From Streptomyces sp. ISL-1 (GTDB lineage: Bacteria > Actinomycetota > Actinomycetes > Streptomycetales > Streptomycetaceae), in assembly GCF_018614585.1 (NCBI RefSeq), contig NZ_JAGGOI010000001.1:62001-126000 (forward strand): DNA of 64,000 nt, given 5' to 3'. Below, one piece after another: positions 1 to 9,374 of this stretch. Under the pieces are notes generated by a model, which saw only the letters and a program-made list of their open reading frames with translations, ran no database searches and had not been told where the DNA came from. The position numbers and the translations under genes were made by a program. How positions within the stretch are numbered: position 1 is the first letter of the stretch; each line of letters begins with the position of its first letter.

Positions 1-897
1 GTCCACCTCGGCCTGGCAGGCGGCCAGCTCGAACTTGGTGTTCTGGAAGGAGGCGACCGGCTTGCCGAAGACCGTGCGGTCCTGCACGTACAGCTGGGCG
101 AACCGGACAGCGGCCTTGGCCTGCGCGTACGCGCCGAACGCGATGCCCCAGCGCTCGGAGGGCAGGTTCTGACCGAGGTAGTAGAAGCCCTTGTTCTCCT
201 CGCCGAGCAGGTCCTCGACCGGCACCTTCACATCGACGAAGGCCAGCTCGGCGGTGTCGGAGGTGCGCAGGCCGAGCTTGTCCAGCTTGCGGCCGACCGA
301 GTAGCCCTCCGACTTGGTGTCCACCGCGAAGAGCGAGATGCCGAAGCGGCGGTCGTCCTCACGCGGGGCGGAGGTGCGGGCGCACACGATTACGCGGTCG
401 GCGTGCACACCACCGGTGATGAAGGTCTTGGCGCCGTTGAGGACGTAGTGCGTGCCGTCTTCCGAGAGCTTGGCCGTGGTCTTCATGCCCGCGACGTCGG
501 AGCCGGTGCCCGGCTCGGTCATCGCCAGCGCCCACATTTCCTCGCCGGTGACGAACTTCGGCAGGTAGGCCTTCTTCTGCTCGTCGGTGGCGAGCAGCTT
601 TATGTACGGCAGGGCGAGCAGCACATGCACGCCGGAGCCGCCGAAGTTGACGCCGGCGCGCGAGGTCTCCTCGTAGAGCACGGCCTCGAACTTGTGCGTG
701 TCCAGGCCCGCGCCGCCGAACTCCTCGGGGACGTTGATGCCGAAGACGCCCAGCTCACCGAGCTTGTAGTAGAAGTCGCGGGGCGCCTGGCCGGCCGCGA
801 ACCACTCGTCGTAGACGGGGACGACCTCGGCCTCGATGAAGGCGCGGATGGTCTCGCGGAACGCCTCGTGGTCCTCGTTGTAAACGGTACGGCGCAC
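1..897 (-). CDS. Acyl-CoA dehydrogenase (3' part outside the window)
   Basis: Flavin-dependent enzyme that desaturates an acyl-CoA at the alpha-beta bond and passes electrons to electron-transfer flavoprotein. The first 299 codons are visible. The N-terminal helical domain is followed by the family signature MTEPGTGSD near residue 126, where flavin and substrate bind, and by NGAKTFITGG near residue 150; the middle beta domain and the start of the C-terminal helical domain (ending FELAACQAEVD) follow. About 80-90 residues are missing, including the region that carries the catalytic glutamate, so substrate class cannot be judged. I chose the GTG at 897 because the message upstream has a purine run (AAGGGAAGGGGG) at ribosome-binding distance and homology begins at once (RRTVYNEDH). 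Family assignment is firm; the acyl chain specificity is unknown. Confidence 0.93.
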   Translation of the reverse strand, partial: MRRTVYNEDHEAFRETIRAFIEAEVVPVYDEWFAAGQAPRDFYYKLGELGVFGINVPEEFGGAGLDTHKFEAVLYEETSRAGVNFGGSGVHVLLALPYIKLLATDEQKKAYLPKFVTGEEMWALAMTEPGTGSDVAGMKTTAKLSEDGTHYVLNGAKTFITGGVHADRVIVCARTSAPREDDRRFGISLFAVDTKSEGYSVGRKLDKLGLRTSDTAELAFVDVKVPVEDLLGEENKGFYYLGQNLPSERWGIAFGAYAQAKAAVRFAQLYVQDRTVFGKPVASFQNTKFELAACQAEVD

Positions 898-1087
898 GGG
901 GACGCCCCCCTTCCCTTTGCGGCTGAACCGCCGCCGCTCTCGCGGAGGTGGTCCAGCGCCGTCGTGGTTGCTCAATTGATGGTGCAACTAAGCGCTTGCT
1001 CATACAAAAGTTACCGGGCAGTCACCGCAGCTGTCCAGGGTGAGGCTCGGCACACTCCCGTGCCACCCAACGCGAGCCGATGTCAGT

Positions 1088-1417
1088 TGTGACCATCCCT
1101 GCGTCGGCTCGGGCGGCATGTTCATCCACGCGAAGGAGTACGTGGAGGAACACGGGGCGACACCTCGGACAGGTTCTTCGCGGGCCAGGACGTCGACAGC
1201 GGCTCCTCGGTCATGTCCACGATGAACATGGTGGTGCACGGGCACCCGCTTCGACCTGCGCACGGGCGACACGCTCTCGGAGTCGGCACACACGCGCCGA
1301 AGGCGGACGCGGACCGCTACGACGGGGTGCTGAGCACCCCGCCGTTCTCGAGGAGGACATCCGCGCCGAGCTGATCGAGACGGACGCGATCGAGACCGTC
1401 ATCGTGCTCGCCCGTCG
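1088..1417 (+). pseudogene. Degraded type I restriction-modification methylase (hsdM) remnant
   Basis: No intact reading frame, but consecutive pieces of the HsdM N6-adenine methylase core appear in order on the plus strand in shifting frames. Frame 2 from 1088 reads DHPCVGSGGMFIHAKEYVEE, the S-adenosylmethionine-binding motif I with one extra residue. Frame 1 from 1159 reads RFFAGQDVDSG then STMNMVVHG. Frame 2 from 1250 reads FDLRTGDTLSE. Frame 1 from 1294 reads RYDGVLSTPPFS, the catalytic NPPF motif with Asn replaced by Thr. Frame 3 from 1353 reads EDIRAELIETDAIETVIVLA, matching a segment that normally lies well downstream, so an internal deletion is also needed. At least four frameshifts and a lost catalytic Asn make this a dead gene. 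No hsdS or hsdR is visible in the window. Confidence 0.75.
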
Positions 1418-1476
1418 GGCGGCGTATGTGGATGGGCGAGATCGCTCAGCCGAGTGCCGCGGGTTGGTACGTGTGC

Positions 1477-1959
1477 TCAGCCCGGAGGCAGCGAGGGCGG
1501 AGGGGACTGAGGGTCCTCGCCGTCGTAGGCCGCCAGCGCCACCTGGCGGTACTCCAGCAGCTCCCTGAGGTCCTCGGGGACCAGGCGGTCGCACGCCAGC
1601 TTCAAGGTGGCCCTGCCCTCCACCGCGGCCCATGCCTGCCGGGCGCGTTTATTGGCTCTGCGCCGGTAGTCGCTCCTGAGGAAGCCCGCGCCGGCCGCGA
1701 ACCCGGCCGAGGCCAGAGCCATCAACGCGGCGGGGATACGGGCGTCGGCCGCGGCCAGTCCCGCCGCTCCGGCTGTGCCGGCGAGGAGGGCGGCGGGGAA
1801 ACCGAGGGCGATGTCGGCTCTGGTCCAGAACTCGGCCCGGCGGTGGGCGAGTGCCTTCTGGCACGTCGCCTCGTCCCGTAGCCGCACGATCTCGGCGCGC
1901 AGGCGTTGGGTGGGCTCGTCCGGGGAGCGACGCATGGTTCCGTCAGCGGGAGTGGCCAT
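1477..1959 (-). CDS. Two-helix membrane protein, SLATT-like
   Basis: A 160-residue protein with a charged N-terminal helix (residues about 15-45, rich in Arg and Glu), two closely spaced hydrophobic helices at about 51-71 and 74-94, then a charged amphipathic C-terminal part (about 95-140) and a Pro/Ser tail. This order (helix, two transmembrane segments, cytoplasmic helix) is that of SLATT-type proteins, which are often pore-forming effectors of nucleotide-signalling defence systems but also occur alone. No SMODS cyclase or SLOG partner is next to it, so an effector role is inference only. The neighbouring hsdM relic is suggestive. The ATG at 1959 has a poor ribosome site; the ATG at 1935 is an alternative. 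Confidence 0.6.
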   Translation of the reverse strand: MATPADGTMRRSPDEPTQRLRAEIVRLRDEATCQKALAHRRAEFWTRADIALGFPAALLAGTAGAAGLAAADARIPAALMALASAGFAAGAGFLRSDYRRRANKRARQAWAAVEGRATLKLACDRLVPEDLRELLEYRQVALAAYDGEDPQSPPPSLPPG

Positions 1960-2055
1960 GACCGCATTCCAACACGGTTGACCAGTAAGGGACTTGGTGT
2001 GCTGCGACAGCCTTGGGGCGCAACAATCGTGGGTTCCCTACGGAACCGAGGCGAG

Positions 2056-3738
2056 TCACGTGTGACGCAGGGCGAACCACAGCTCCATCCGTACGTCCGC
2101 GTCGTCCAAGTCCTCGTCGAGCAGGGCCGCGCAGCGGGCGATGCGCTGGCGGACGGTATTGCGGTGGATCTCCATGGCTGCGGCGGTACGGTCCCAACTG
2201 CCGTGCAACGAAAGCCAGTTGCGCAGGGTGTCCAGCAGGGCGGGGGAGTCCGCGAGCGGGGCGAGGCGCAGCCGGGCGTGGGCGGCCGCCTCCTCGGGGG
2301 CCAGCAGCGCGGACAGCGAGGTGCCGCGGTGCCTGACCAGATCCGTACTGGTGGCGGCGGCCCGGTGCACCGCCCTGGCGGCCTGGGTGTCGGCGGCGGC
2401 GAGCTCATCGGGACGGACGGGGGAACTTACGCCGAGCACCCAGCCGGGCTGTGGGGTGACCTCGCTGTCGGCCGGCAGAAGGATCCGTACGGCCCCGTCG
2501 TCGGCCGGGTCGACGAGCGCACTGCCGAGCGCGGCGCCGAGCGCGGAGGCGGCGAAGGGGGTGCCGCTCCCGCCGCGTGCGTGGACGACGGTCCACCGGT
2601 CTGCCCCCAGCAGCGCCGCGGCCTCGGCGGGCCCGGCCCCGAGCAGCAGCCGTACGAGGGCGGCGCTGCGCCCGCTGCTGTCGGCGCCCTGGTGGGGAGC
2701 GGTCAGCAGCGAGAGGAGGACGACGGCGACCCCGGCGACGGTGTGGTCGCCGGCCTCGCGCCGGGGGGTGGCGAGCCCGAGGACGAGCCCTTGGTGGCCG
2801 CCGAGTGCGTAGGCGGCGAGATGGGCGCCGGGAATGGCGTCACTGGCGGACGCGGGAACCGGGCGGGTGGCCTCATCGATCCCTCGCGCGGGTCTTGGCG
2901 CTTCACCGGTCCCGGTTCCGCGTACGGGCCGGGTCGCTTCACCGGCCGCGCGTACGGGCCGGGTCGCCCCACCGGTCCCGCGTACGGGCCGGGTCGCTTC
3001 ACCGGTCCCGGACGCGGGCGCAGGCTTGGGCACCTCCCCGGCCCCGGGCGCGGAACCCGCCGGCGCATCGCCCGCGAATGCCCCGGAGCGGCCGGCCTCC
3101 TCCGCCGCCGGCCGGCGGTTCACCACCCGCGCCAGCCGCCTCAGCGCCGCCCCCGCATCCGGGCCCGGCGCCCGGCCCGACGACGAGAGTTCCGTGCCGT
3201 CCGGAGCCAGCAGTACCGCCTTGCCGCCCAGGCGGGCCGCCAGCTGATGCAGGACCGCCGGGACCGGGTCCGGGCGGGCCGCCGCCGCTGCGAGGCCCTG
3301 CTGGGCCTGCGTCACCCGGCGCAGTTCCCGGTGGCGGGCCTCCGCCATCAGTCGCCAGACCGCCCGCGCCACTGCCGTGAACGTCGTCGGCGGCGGCACC
3401 TCGATCAGCGGCAGCCCGTGCCGGTCGCACGCCTCGATCAGTGCCTGGGGCACCGTGTCGTACACCGGTGCCACCCCGAAGCCCAGCGCCGCCGCCCCCG
3501 CCTGCACGATCCGCGAGACGTACATGTCCGGGTCCTTGAGCAGCACCCCCGCGCTCAGCAGCAGCTCGCCGCCGAGCAGATACGGATAGGGGTCCGCCAT
3601 CTCGGACGTGTGCACCCAGTGCACCGCCGCGCCCGCCTCCACCGGCCCGGCGATCTGCCGCAGGCCGAGTTCCTCGCGGGCGAGCAGCGCGGCGAGAGGG
3701 ATCGGCGGGGTCGGTGGGGCTGCTGCGATCTCCGGCAT
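2056..3738 (-). CDS. PucR-family transcriptional regulator
   Basis: One-component regulator with the PucR layout: an N-terminal PucR-type sensory domain (about residues 10-130, starting LLAREELGLRQIAGP and including the turn PYPYLLGGELLLSAG), a middle part, and a C-terminal PucR helix-turn-helix (HGSWDRTAAAMEIHRNT and following residues). PucR regulators commonly respond to nitrogen-rich metabolites. The gene is divergent from the symporter-ureohydrolase-TPP operon at 3861, which is its likely target. An odd Pro/Arg-rich linker (units of GEATRPVRGT) is encoded by three 30-bp tandem repeats at 2921-3010. I prefer the ATG at 3738, preceded by GGATGGA; the in-frame ATG at 3753 and a TTG at 3765 are alternatives. 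Length about 560 residues is normal to long for the family. Confidence 0.9.
   Translation of the reverse strand: MPEIAAAPPTPPIPLAALLAREELGLRQIAGPVEAGAAVHWVHTSEMADPYPYLLGGELLLSAGVLLKDPDMYVSRIVQAGAAALGFGVAPVYDTVPQALIEACDRHGLPLIEVPPPTTFTAVARAVWRLMAEARHRELRRVTQAQQGLAAAAARPDPVPAVLHQLAARLGGKAVLLAPDGTELSSSGRAPGPDAGAALRRLARVVNRRPAAEEAGRSGAFAGDAPAGSAPGAGEVPKPAPASGTGEATRPVRGTGGATRPVRAAGEATRPVRGTGTGEAPRPARGIDEATRPVPASASDAIPGAHLAAYALGGHQGLVLGLATPRREAGDHTVAGVAVVLLSLLTAPHQGADSSGRSAALVRLLLGAGPAEAAALLGADRWTVVHARGGSGTPFAASALGAALGSALVDPADDGAVRILLPADSEVTPQPGWVLGVSSPVRPDELAAADTQAARAVHRAAATSTDLVRHRGTSLSALLAPEEAAAHARLRLAPLADSPALLDTLRNWLSLHGSWDRTAAAMEIHRNTVRQRIARCAALLDEDLDDADVRMELWFALRHT
2921..3010 (+). repeat. Three 30-bp tandem repeats inside the PucR gene
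   Basis: The 30-bp unit beginning cgtacgggccgggtcgc occurs at 2921-2950, 2951-2980 and 2981-3010 with only a few differences, and a partial unit lies at 2901-2920. The unit length keeps the reading frame, adding ten-residue copies to the linker between the sensory and DNA-binding parts. Confidence 0.9.
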
Positions 3739-3860
3739 GGACAGTCCATCCATTAGCGGCGTCAAGAATGGATGAAACGTACACTTCAGCGATGCTTTCC
3801 GGCCACCTACCGTCGTCGCACAAGACCCGAGGACCCGGGGGACGAGACGAAAGGAAGCCG

Positions 3861-5330
3861 ATGGCTGTCGACTATGCAGTAATCGTCGTCTATCTGGCCG
3901 GCATGCTCGGCATGGGCTGGTGGGGCATGCGCCGCGCCAAGTCCAAGAGCGATTTTCTGGTCGCGGGCCGCCGGCTCGGCCCCTGGATGTACTCCGGCAC
4001 CATGGCCGCCATCGTCCTCGGCGGCGCCTCCACCATCGGCGGCGTGGGCCTCGGCTACAAGTACGGCCTCTCAGGCGCCTGGATGGTCTTCGCCATCGGC
4101 CTCGGCCTGCTCGCGCTGAGCATCTTCTTCTCCGCGCGCATCGCCCGCCTCAAGGTCTACACCGTCTCCGAGATGCTCGACCTGCGCTACGGCGGCAAGG
4201 CAGGCATCCTCACCGGCGTCGTGATGTGGGCGTACACCCTGATGCTCGCGGTCACCTCGACCATCGCGTACGCCACGATCTTCGACGTCCTCTTCGACAT
4301 GAACCGCACCGTCGCGATCATCCTCGGCGGCTCGATCGTCGTCGCGTACTCCGCGCTCGGCGGCATGTGGTCGATCACCCTCACCGACATGGTGCAGTTC
4401 GTCGTCAAGACCGTCGGCGTACTGCTGCTCCTGCTGCCCATCGCGGTCGTCAAGGCGGGTGGCTTCGCCGAGATGAAGGCCCAGCTGCCGAGCGAGTACT
4501 TCGCGCCGCTCGGCATCGGCGGCGAGACGATCTTCACATACGTCCTGATCTACACCTTCGGCATGCTGATCGGCCAGGACATCTGGCAGCGGGTGTTCAC
4601 GGCGCGCACCGACAAGGTCGCCAGCTACGGCGGCACGGTCGCCGGCACGTACTGCCTCGTCTACGCCCTGGCCGGCGCCGTGATCGGCACGGCCGCCCGG
4701 GTCCTCTACCCGAAGCTCCCGAGCGCCGACGACGCCTTCGCCACCATCGTCAAGGACGAACTGCCCATGGGCGTGCGCGGTCTGGTGCTGGCCGCCGCCC
4801 TCGCCGCCGTCATGTCGACATCCTCCGGCGCGCTCATCGCCTGCGCCACCGTCGCCAACAACGACGTCTGGTCCCGGCTGCGCGGCGTCGCGTCCCGGCG
4901 CGGTGACGACCACGACGAAGTGAGGGGCAACCGCGTCTTCATCCTGATCATGGGAGTCGCGGTGATCGGTATCGCCATCGCGCTCAACAACGTGATCGAG
5001 GCGCTCACGGTCGCGTACAACCTGCTCGTCGGCGGCCTGCTGGTGCCCATCCTGGGCGGACTGCTGTGGAAGCGTGGCACCGTGTACGGCGCGCTCGCCT
5101 CGGTGATCGTCGGCGGCGTCGCGGTCATCGGCCTGATGGCGTCGTACGGAATCCTCGCCAACGAGCCCATCTACTACGGCCTGCTGTCCTCCCTCGCGGC
5201 GTACCTGATCGTCTCTCTGGCGACCAGGCCGACAGACCCCGCGATCCTCGCCAACTGGCGAGAGCGCCTGGCCGGCCGGTCCACCGAGGACGACGAGGCC
5301 CCGGCTGAATCGGTGTCTGTACCCAGCTAG
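3861..5330 (+). CDS. Sodium:solute symporter (SSS family)
   Basis: A 489-residue polytopic membrane protein of the SSS family, which couples substrate uptake to sodium. About 13 hydrophobic segments run along the whole length; typical SSS features are the N-terminal [20 protein letters not shown] stretch, [11 protein letters not shown], and the segment [16 protein letters not shown] in the middle. The start is the ATG at 3861 with AAAGGAAG just upstream; a longer frame from 3714 is rejected because it runs back into the divergent PucR gene. It is the first gene of an operon with a ureohydrolase and a thiamine-diphosphate enzyme, so the substrate is probably a guanidino acid or related amino-acid catabolite; this is inference from context, as SSS sequence alone does not reveal the substrate. 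Confidence 0.92.
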   Translation: MAVDYAVIVVYLAGMLGMGWWGMRRAKSKSDFLVAGRRLGPWMYSGTMAAIVLGGASTIGGVGLGYKYGLSGAWMVFAIGLGLLALSIFFSARIARLKVYTVSEMLDLRYGGKAGILTGVVMWAYTLMLAVTSTIAYATIFDVLFDMNRTVAIILGGSIVVAYSALGGMWSITLTDMVQFVVKTVGVLLLLLPIAVVKAGGFAEMKAQLPSEYFAPLGIGGETIFTYVLIYTFGMLIGQDIWQRVFTARTDKVASYGGTVAGTYCLVYALAGAVIGTAARVLYPKLPSADDAFATIVKDELPMGVRGLVLAAALAAVMSTSSGALIACATVANNDVWSRLRGVASRRGDDHDEVRGNRVFILIMGVAVIGIAIALNNVIEALTVAYNLLVGGLLVPILGGLLWKRGTVYGALASVIVGGVAVIGLMASYGILANEPIYYGLLSSLAAYLIVSLATRPTDPAILANWRERLAGRSTEDDEAPAESVSVPS

Positions 5331-5371
5331 AGTCGAGACCGCAACGAAGCGTACGAAAGAAGGCAATTCAC

Positions 5372-6340
5372 ATGAGCAGCAACGAGCAGCCGCGCGGCCC
5401 GATCGACTCGTCCCGTATCCCGCGGTACGCCGGACCCGCGACGTTCGCCCGGCTGCCCCGACTCGACGAGGTCGGCCGTGCCGATGTCGCCGTGGTCGGC
5501 GTGCCCTTCGACTCCGGGGTCTCCTACCGGCCCGGCGCGCGCTTCGGCGGTAACGCGATCCGCGAGGCGTCGAGGCTCCTGCGCCCGTACAACCCGGCGC
5601 AGGACGCCTCGCCCTTCGCTCTCGCGCAGGTCGCGGACGCGGGTGACATATCCGCGAACCCGTTCAACATCAACGAGGCAGTCGAAGCGGTCGAGGCCGC
5701 GGCGGACGAGCTCCTGGGCACCGGCGCGCGCCTGATGACGCTCGGCGGCGACCACACCATCGCGCTGCCGCTGCTGCGCTCGGTCGCCAAGAAGCACGGC
5801 CCGGTCGCCCTGCTCCACTTCGACGCGCACCTGGACACCTGGGACACGTACTTCGGCGCGGAGTACACCCATGGGACTCCCTTCAGGCGGGCCGTCGAGG
5901 AGGGCATCCTCGACACCTCCGCCCTTTCCCATGTGGGCATCCGCGGCCCGCTGTACGGCAAGCAGGACCTGACCGACGACGAGAAGATGGGCTTCGGCAT
6001 CATCACTTCCGCCGACGTCTACCGCCGGGGCGCCGACGAGGTCGCCGACCAGCTGCGCCAGCGCATCGGTGACCGCCCGCTCTACATCTCCATCGACATC
6101 GACTGCCTCGACCCGGCCCACGCCCCCGGCACCGGCACCCCCGAGGCGGGCGGCATGACCTCCCGCGAGCTGCTGGAGATTCTGCGCGGTCTGGCCTCCT
6201 GCAACCTCGTCTCGGCGGACGTCGTCGAGGTCGCCCCCGCGTACGACCACGCCGAGATCACCGCGGTCGCGGCGTCGCACACGGCGTACGAGCTGACGAC
6301 GATCATGTCCCGCCAGATCGCGGAGGGCCGCGCGAAGTGA
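5372..6340 (+). CDS. speB: Agmatinase/guanidinobutyrase-family ureohydrolase
   Basis: Manganese-dependent ureohydrolase (arginase fold) that hydrolyses a guanidino compound to urea and an amine. The metal-binding motifs are all present: GGDHT near residue 126, DAHLDT near 150 and [19 protein letters not shown] near 230-250. Length 322 is standard. The N-terminus ([17 protein letters not shown]) and the [10 protein letters not shown] segment resemble the agmatinase / guanidinobutyrase / guanidinopropionase branch rather than arginase. In the operon it follows the SSS symporter by 41 bp and overlaps the TPP enzyme by 4 bp (GTGA), so translation is likely coupled. The exact substrate is not settled by the sequence; the TPP partner favours 4-guanidinobutyrate over agmatine (see findings). 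Confidence 0.93.
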   Translation: MSSNEQPRGPIDSSRIPRYAGPATFARLPRLDEVGRADVAVVGVPFDSGVSYRPGARFGGNAIREASRLLRPYNPAQDASPFALAQVADAGDISANPFNINEAVEAVEAAADELLGTGARLMTLGGDHTIALPLLRSVAKKHGPVALLHFDAHLDTWDTYFGAEYTHGTPFRRAVEEGILDTSALSHVGIRGPLYGKQDLTDDEKMGFGIITSADVYRRGADEVADQLRQRIGDRPLYISIDIDCLDPAHAPGTGTPEAGGMTSRELLEILRGLASCNLVSADVVEVAPAYDHAEITAVAASHTAYELTTIMSRQIAEGRAK

Positions 6341-8019
6341 CGCACGACCACGACCTCGTTCTGCGTCCGACAACGGCCCAGACGGCTGCCGCGCTGAACC
6401 CTCCGCCCGGCCGCAACGGCGGCGACCTCGTCGTCGAGACCCTGGCCGGCCTGGGCGCGACGACAGTCTTCGGCCTGCCCGGCCAGCATGCGCTCGGGAT
6501 GTTCGACGCGCTGCGCCGCTCGCAGCTGGAGTACGTCGGACTGCGCGTCGAGAACAACGCGGGCTTCGCGGCCGACGCGTACGGCCGTCTGACAGGTGAA
6601 GTGGCCCCACTGCTGCTTTCCACAGGCCCGGGTGCGCTGATGTCGCTGGCCGCGCTCCAGGAGTCGGCCGCGGCTTCGGCGCCGGTGCTCGCGATCGGCA
6701 GTCAGATTCCGAGTGCCGGTCTTGGCGGCGGACGCCACGGCTATCTTCACGAACTGCGCGACCAGCAGGCGTCGTTCAGGGGTGTGGTGAAGTCGGTTCA
6801 CACAGCCCGTACGCAGTCCCAGATCCCGTCGGCGATCGCCGCGGCATGGGAGTCGGCGCTGACCGCCCCGCACGGGCCGGTGTGGGTTGAGATCCCCCAG
6901 GATGTCCTGCTTGCTCAGACGACGCTGCCGGTCGTCACGGCGATGGACGCGACTCCGCACGATGTCGTACCGCGTCCCGAACTGACCGCGGTGGCAGCCG
7001 ACTTGCTGTCCCGTGCCTCCCGTCCGGCGATCATCGCGGGCGGCGGAGTCGTACGCTCCGACGCGTCCGGCAAGCTGCTCGCGCTCGCGGAGAAGCTGGA
7101 CGCGCCGGTCGTCACGACCTTCGGCGGCAAGGGCGCGTTCCCGTGGGAGCACCCGCTCTCACTCCAGTCCTGGCTGGAGGACCGCCACACCACGGACTTC
7201 CTCGAGTCCGCGGACGTACTACTGGTCGTCGGCTCCGGCCTGGGCGAACTGTCCTCGAACTACCACACGTTCGCCCCGCGCGGCCGGGTCATCCAGATCG
7301 AGGCGGACGCGGGCAAGCTGGAGTCGAACCACCCGGCCCTGGGCATCCACGCGGATGCGCGCCTGGCGCTGTCGGCGCTGCTGGAGACGGTGGAGGAGCG
7401 CGAGGACGAGACGGCGGCCCAGACCGTACGCACGGTCCTCGGGAATGTCCGCCAACGCATCGCGTCCCAGGACCTCACCCTGGAACAGCAGGTACTCGCG
7501 TCCGTCAGGGAGGCCCTGCCCGACGATGCGCCGAGCTTCTGGGACATGACGATCCTGGCCTACTGGGCCTGGTCGGCCTTCGACGCCCGCCACCCGAACA
7601 CCATGCACTCGGCCCAGGGCGCGGGCGGCCTCGGCTACGGCTACCCCGCGGCGCTGGGCGCGGCGGCGGCGGACCGCAGCCGCCCGGTCCTCGCGGTCTC
7701 GGGCGACGGCGGCGCGATGTACTCGATCGCCGAACTGGCCACGGCGCGCCAGTACGACCTCCCGGTCACCTGGCTGATCGTGGACGACGGCGGCTACGGC
7801 ATCCTGCGCGAGTACATGAAGGACGCCTTCGGCGAGGCCACGGCCACGGAACTGTCCCGCCCGGACTTCGTGGCGCTGGCGGAGTCCTTCGGCGTCCCCG
7901 CGGTCCGTACGACACCGGAGTCCCTGACGGAAGACCTCGGCAAGGCGCTCACGGAGCCGGGCCCGTCGGTGGTCGTACTCCCCGCGGTCCTGAGGATGTT
8001 CGCCCCGACGCACGCCTGA
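6337..8019 (+). CDS. Thiamine-diphosphate-dependent enzyme, acetolactate synthase-like
   Basis: A 560-residue enzyme with the three-domain layout of the acetolactate synthase/decarboxylase superfamily. The N-terminal Pyr domain has the activating glutamate in [15 protein letters not shown] near residue 69, the central domain is nucleotide-binding-like, and the C-terminal PP domain has the ThDP motif starting GDGGAMYS and ending DDGGYG at about residues 455-490. It decarboxylates or condenses 2-keto acids. A catabolic operon with a ureohydrolase and a transporter makes a biosynthetic acetolactate synthase unlikely. One known precedent is AruI, the 2-ketoarginine decarboxylase of the arginine transaminase pathway, which produces 4-guanidinobutyraldehyde. 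The start is the GTG at 6337 overlapping the previous stop. Family firm, reaction inferred. Confidence 0.88.
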   Translation: MTHDHDLVLRPTTAQTAAALNPPPGRNGGDLVVETLAGLGATTVFGLPGQHALGMFDALRRSQLEYVGLRVENNAGFAADAYGRLTGEVAPLLLSTGPGALMSLAALQESAAASAPVLAIGSQIPSAGLGGGRHGYLHELRDQQASFRGVVKSVHTARTQSQIPSAIAAAWESALTAPHGPVWVEIPQDVLLAQTTLPVVTAMDATPHDVVPRPELTAVAADLLSRASRPAIIAGGGVVRSDASGKLLALAEKLDAPVVTTFGGKGAFPWEHPLSLQSWLEDRHTTDFLESADVLLVVGSGLGELSSNYHTFAPRGRVIQIEADAGKLESNHPALGIHADARLALSALLETVEEREDETAAQTVRTVLGNVRQRIASQDLTLEQQVLASVREALPDDAPSFWDMTILAYWAWSAFDARHPNTMHSAQGAGGLGYGYPAALGAAAADRSRPVLAVSGDGGAMYSIAELATARQYDLPVTWLIVDDGGYGILREYMKDAFGEATATELSRPDFVALAESFGVPAVRTTPESLTEDLGKALTEPGPSVVVLPAVLRMFAPTHA

Positions 8020-8033
8020 GCCGTCCTCTGATC

Positions 8034-8076
8034 CCCGGTCCCGCCGCTCCCATCCCCCGAGAGCGGCGGGGCCGGG
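8034..8076. terminator. Hairpin after the TPP-enzyme gene
   Basis: The left arm CCCGG-T-CCCGCCGCTC pairs with GAGCGGCGGG-G-CCGGG around a short C-rich loop, 15 bp after the stop codon. It is a GC-rich terminator of the usual actinomycete type with no U run. Confidence 0.75.
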
Positions 8077-8235
8077 TCATGTCCGGACGGCCGGGGGACG
8101 TGGACTACGAGGGCTAGGAGGGCGGGACGGTCTGTTCGCCCGTACGACGAGTCTGAGACAGCCCGTGGCCACCCGCCTCCTGCCTTGCCATCGCCACCAA
8201 CCTACCTACCAGGCCGCCCACGACCGATTTCCGGA

Positions 8236-9009
8236 TCAGATGGGTTCGCCGTCTACGTCCATGTATTCCATACGGAGAATGTCGATGACGGGGTGATCGC
8301 CGGGCATTCTCCTGCGATCGATGCGCGTGATGGCGCGCACTCCAATGGCGGCGTTGGTGGCGAAGGCCGCCTCCATGGAAGCGAGGTCCCCAAGAGAAAC
8401 GGCTGCGCGCTGGTATTCGTGGGCTTTTTGGAGGAGTCGCATCGTCACGCCCGCGAGGCAATCTGCATCCGGCCAGATCACCTGGTCGCCGTCGAAGAAG
8501 CCGATATTCCAGGTGCCGCCCTCGGAGATGAGCTCTCTCCCATCTACGAAGAGCGCGTCGTCGAATCCGTTGAGTTGGGCCGCGCGCCGATGGTGGAGCA
8601 GGCCGAAGAGCCCCACGCTCTTCACCTCGGGAGAGTCGCGTACGTACAGGGACGACTGCACGCGCAGGGGTGGGAGGGGGAGGGCGACGGCCGACCTGTG
8701 CGTTACGAGGACTTGAGGGTCCGTGGCGTGGTCCGGATGTGCCAGGTCCGTGGTCGGGTCGAACACCGTGACGCGGATCGTGGTCGCCCCGCGGGCCGGT
8801 GCCATGCGCCGGATGAGATCGCGTACACGCTCGGTGTCGAGGTCCGCTCCGAACAGGGCTCGACAGTCGCGGGCGAGCCTGTCCAGGTGGAGTGACAGGC
8901 CGCGGACCCGGCCATGGTCCACCCGGAGACTGGTGAAGTGGCCGTAGTTGGTCAGCGCGAGCGTCTGGAGCTGATCCAGGCTGACGGGGCGTCCGTCGAG
9001 TTCTGCCAT
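8236..9009 (-). CDS. Aminotransferase class IV (fold-type IV PLP enzyme)
   Basis: A 257-residue PLP enzyme of the branched-chain aminotransferase / aminodeoxychorismate lyase class. The catalytic lysine is in SPEVKSVGLFGLLHHRR, and the following GFDDALFVDGRELISEGGT matches the conserved cofactor-phosphate segment (G-x-D-D-A-L then E-G). The N-terminal MAELDGRPVSLDQLQTLALT is the usual start for the small Streptomyces members, so I chose the ATG at 9009 over an upstream in-frame start at 9093. The sequence does not decide between amino-acid transamination and aminodeoxychorismate lyase activity. It stands alone and marks the left edge of the accessory stretch. Confidence 0.88.
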   Translation of the reverse strand: MAELDGRPVSLDQLQTLALTNYGHFTSLRVDHGRVRGLSLHLDRLARDCRALFGADLDTERVRDLIRRMAPARGATTIRVTVFDPTTDLAHPDHATDPQVLVTHRSAVALPLPPLRVQSSLYVRDSPEVKSVGLFGLLHHRRAAQLNGFDDALFVDGRELISEGGTWNIGFFDGDQVIWPDADCLAGVTMRLLQKAHEYQRAAVSLGDLASMEAAFATNAAIGVRAITRIDRRRMPGDHPVIDILRMEYMDVDGEPI

Positions 9010-9374
9010 ACGCCCAGAATGGCAGCCGCGCCCATTGCGCCTGCGCCAATAGCTCTCGCACGGGCTCGCACTTCGGTGAGAGTTCGGGGCCACGACTTAC
9101 GCCCTGGCGCGTCACCGACCCAACCGAGGTGAACGACGGGCGCGGCAAGGGGTTGAGCGGCCTGCCGCTCGCGCGGGAAGCCCGTCTTGAATCGACACAT
9201 GACCGGCAGAGAACCCACAGCAGCCTATTGCAGTGGTTCTCGAATCAGGTGTCGATGGAGGCGGTGCGCTGAGCACTGCAGCGTATTCGTCAATGTGACG
9301 CGAATTTGCCGGAACCTAGCCAAGGGAGTGCCTCGCTCTGGGATGCTAGGAGTCCAGCGAGAGGGGCCGCAGCG
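9010..9374. other. Intergenic region between aminotransferase and Nudix genes
   Basis: 365 bp between divergently transcribed genes. I see no coding frame with convincing composition and no strong hairpin. It must hold both promoters. TTGCCG and TAGCCA near 9306-9325 could be a promoter for the Nudix gene, but this is weak. Confidence 0.5.

Noticed and set aside
1088..1959. An active type I restriction system or SMODS/CBASS system
   Set aside because: The methylase is frameshifted and lacks its Asn, and there is no hsdR, hsdS or cyclase in the window.
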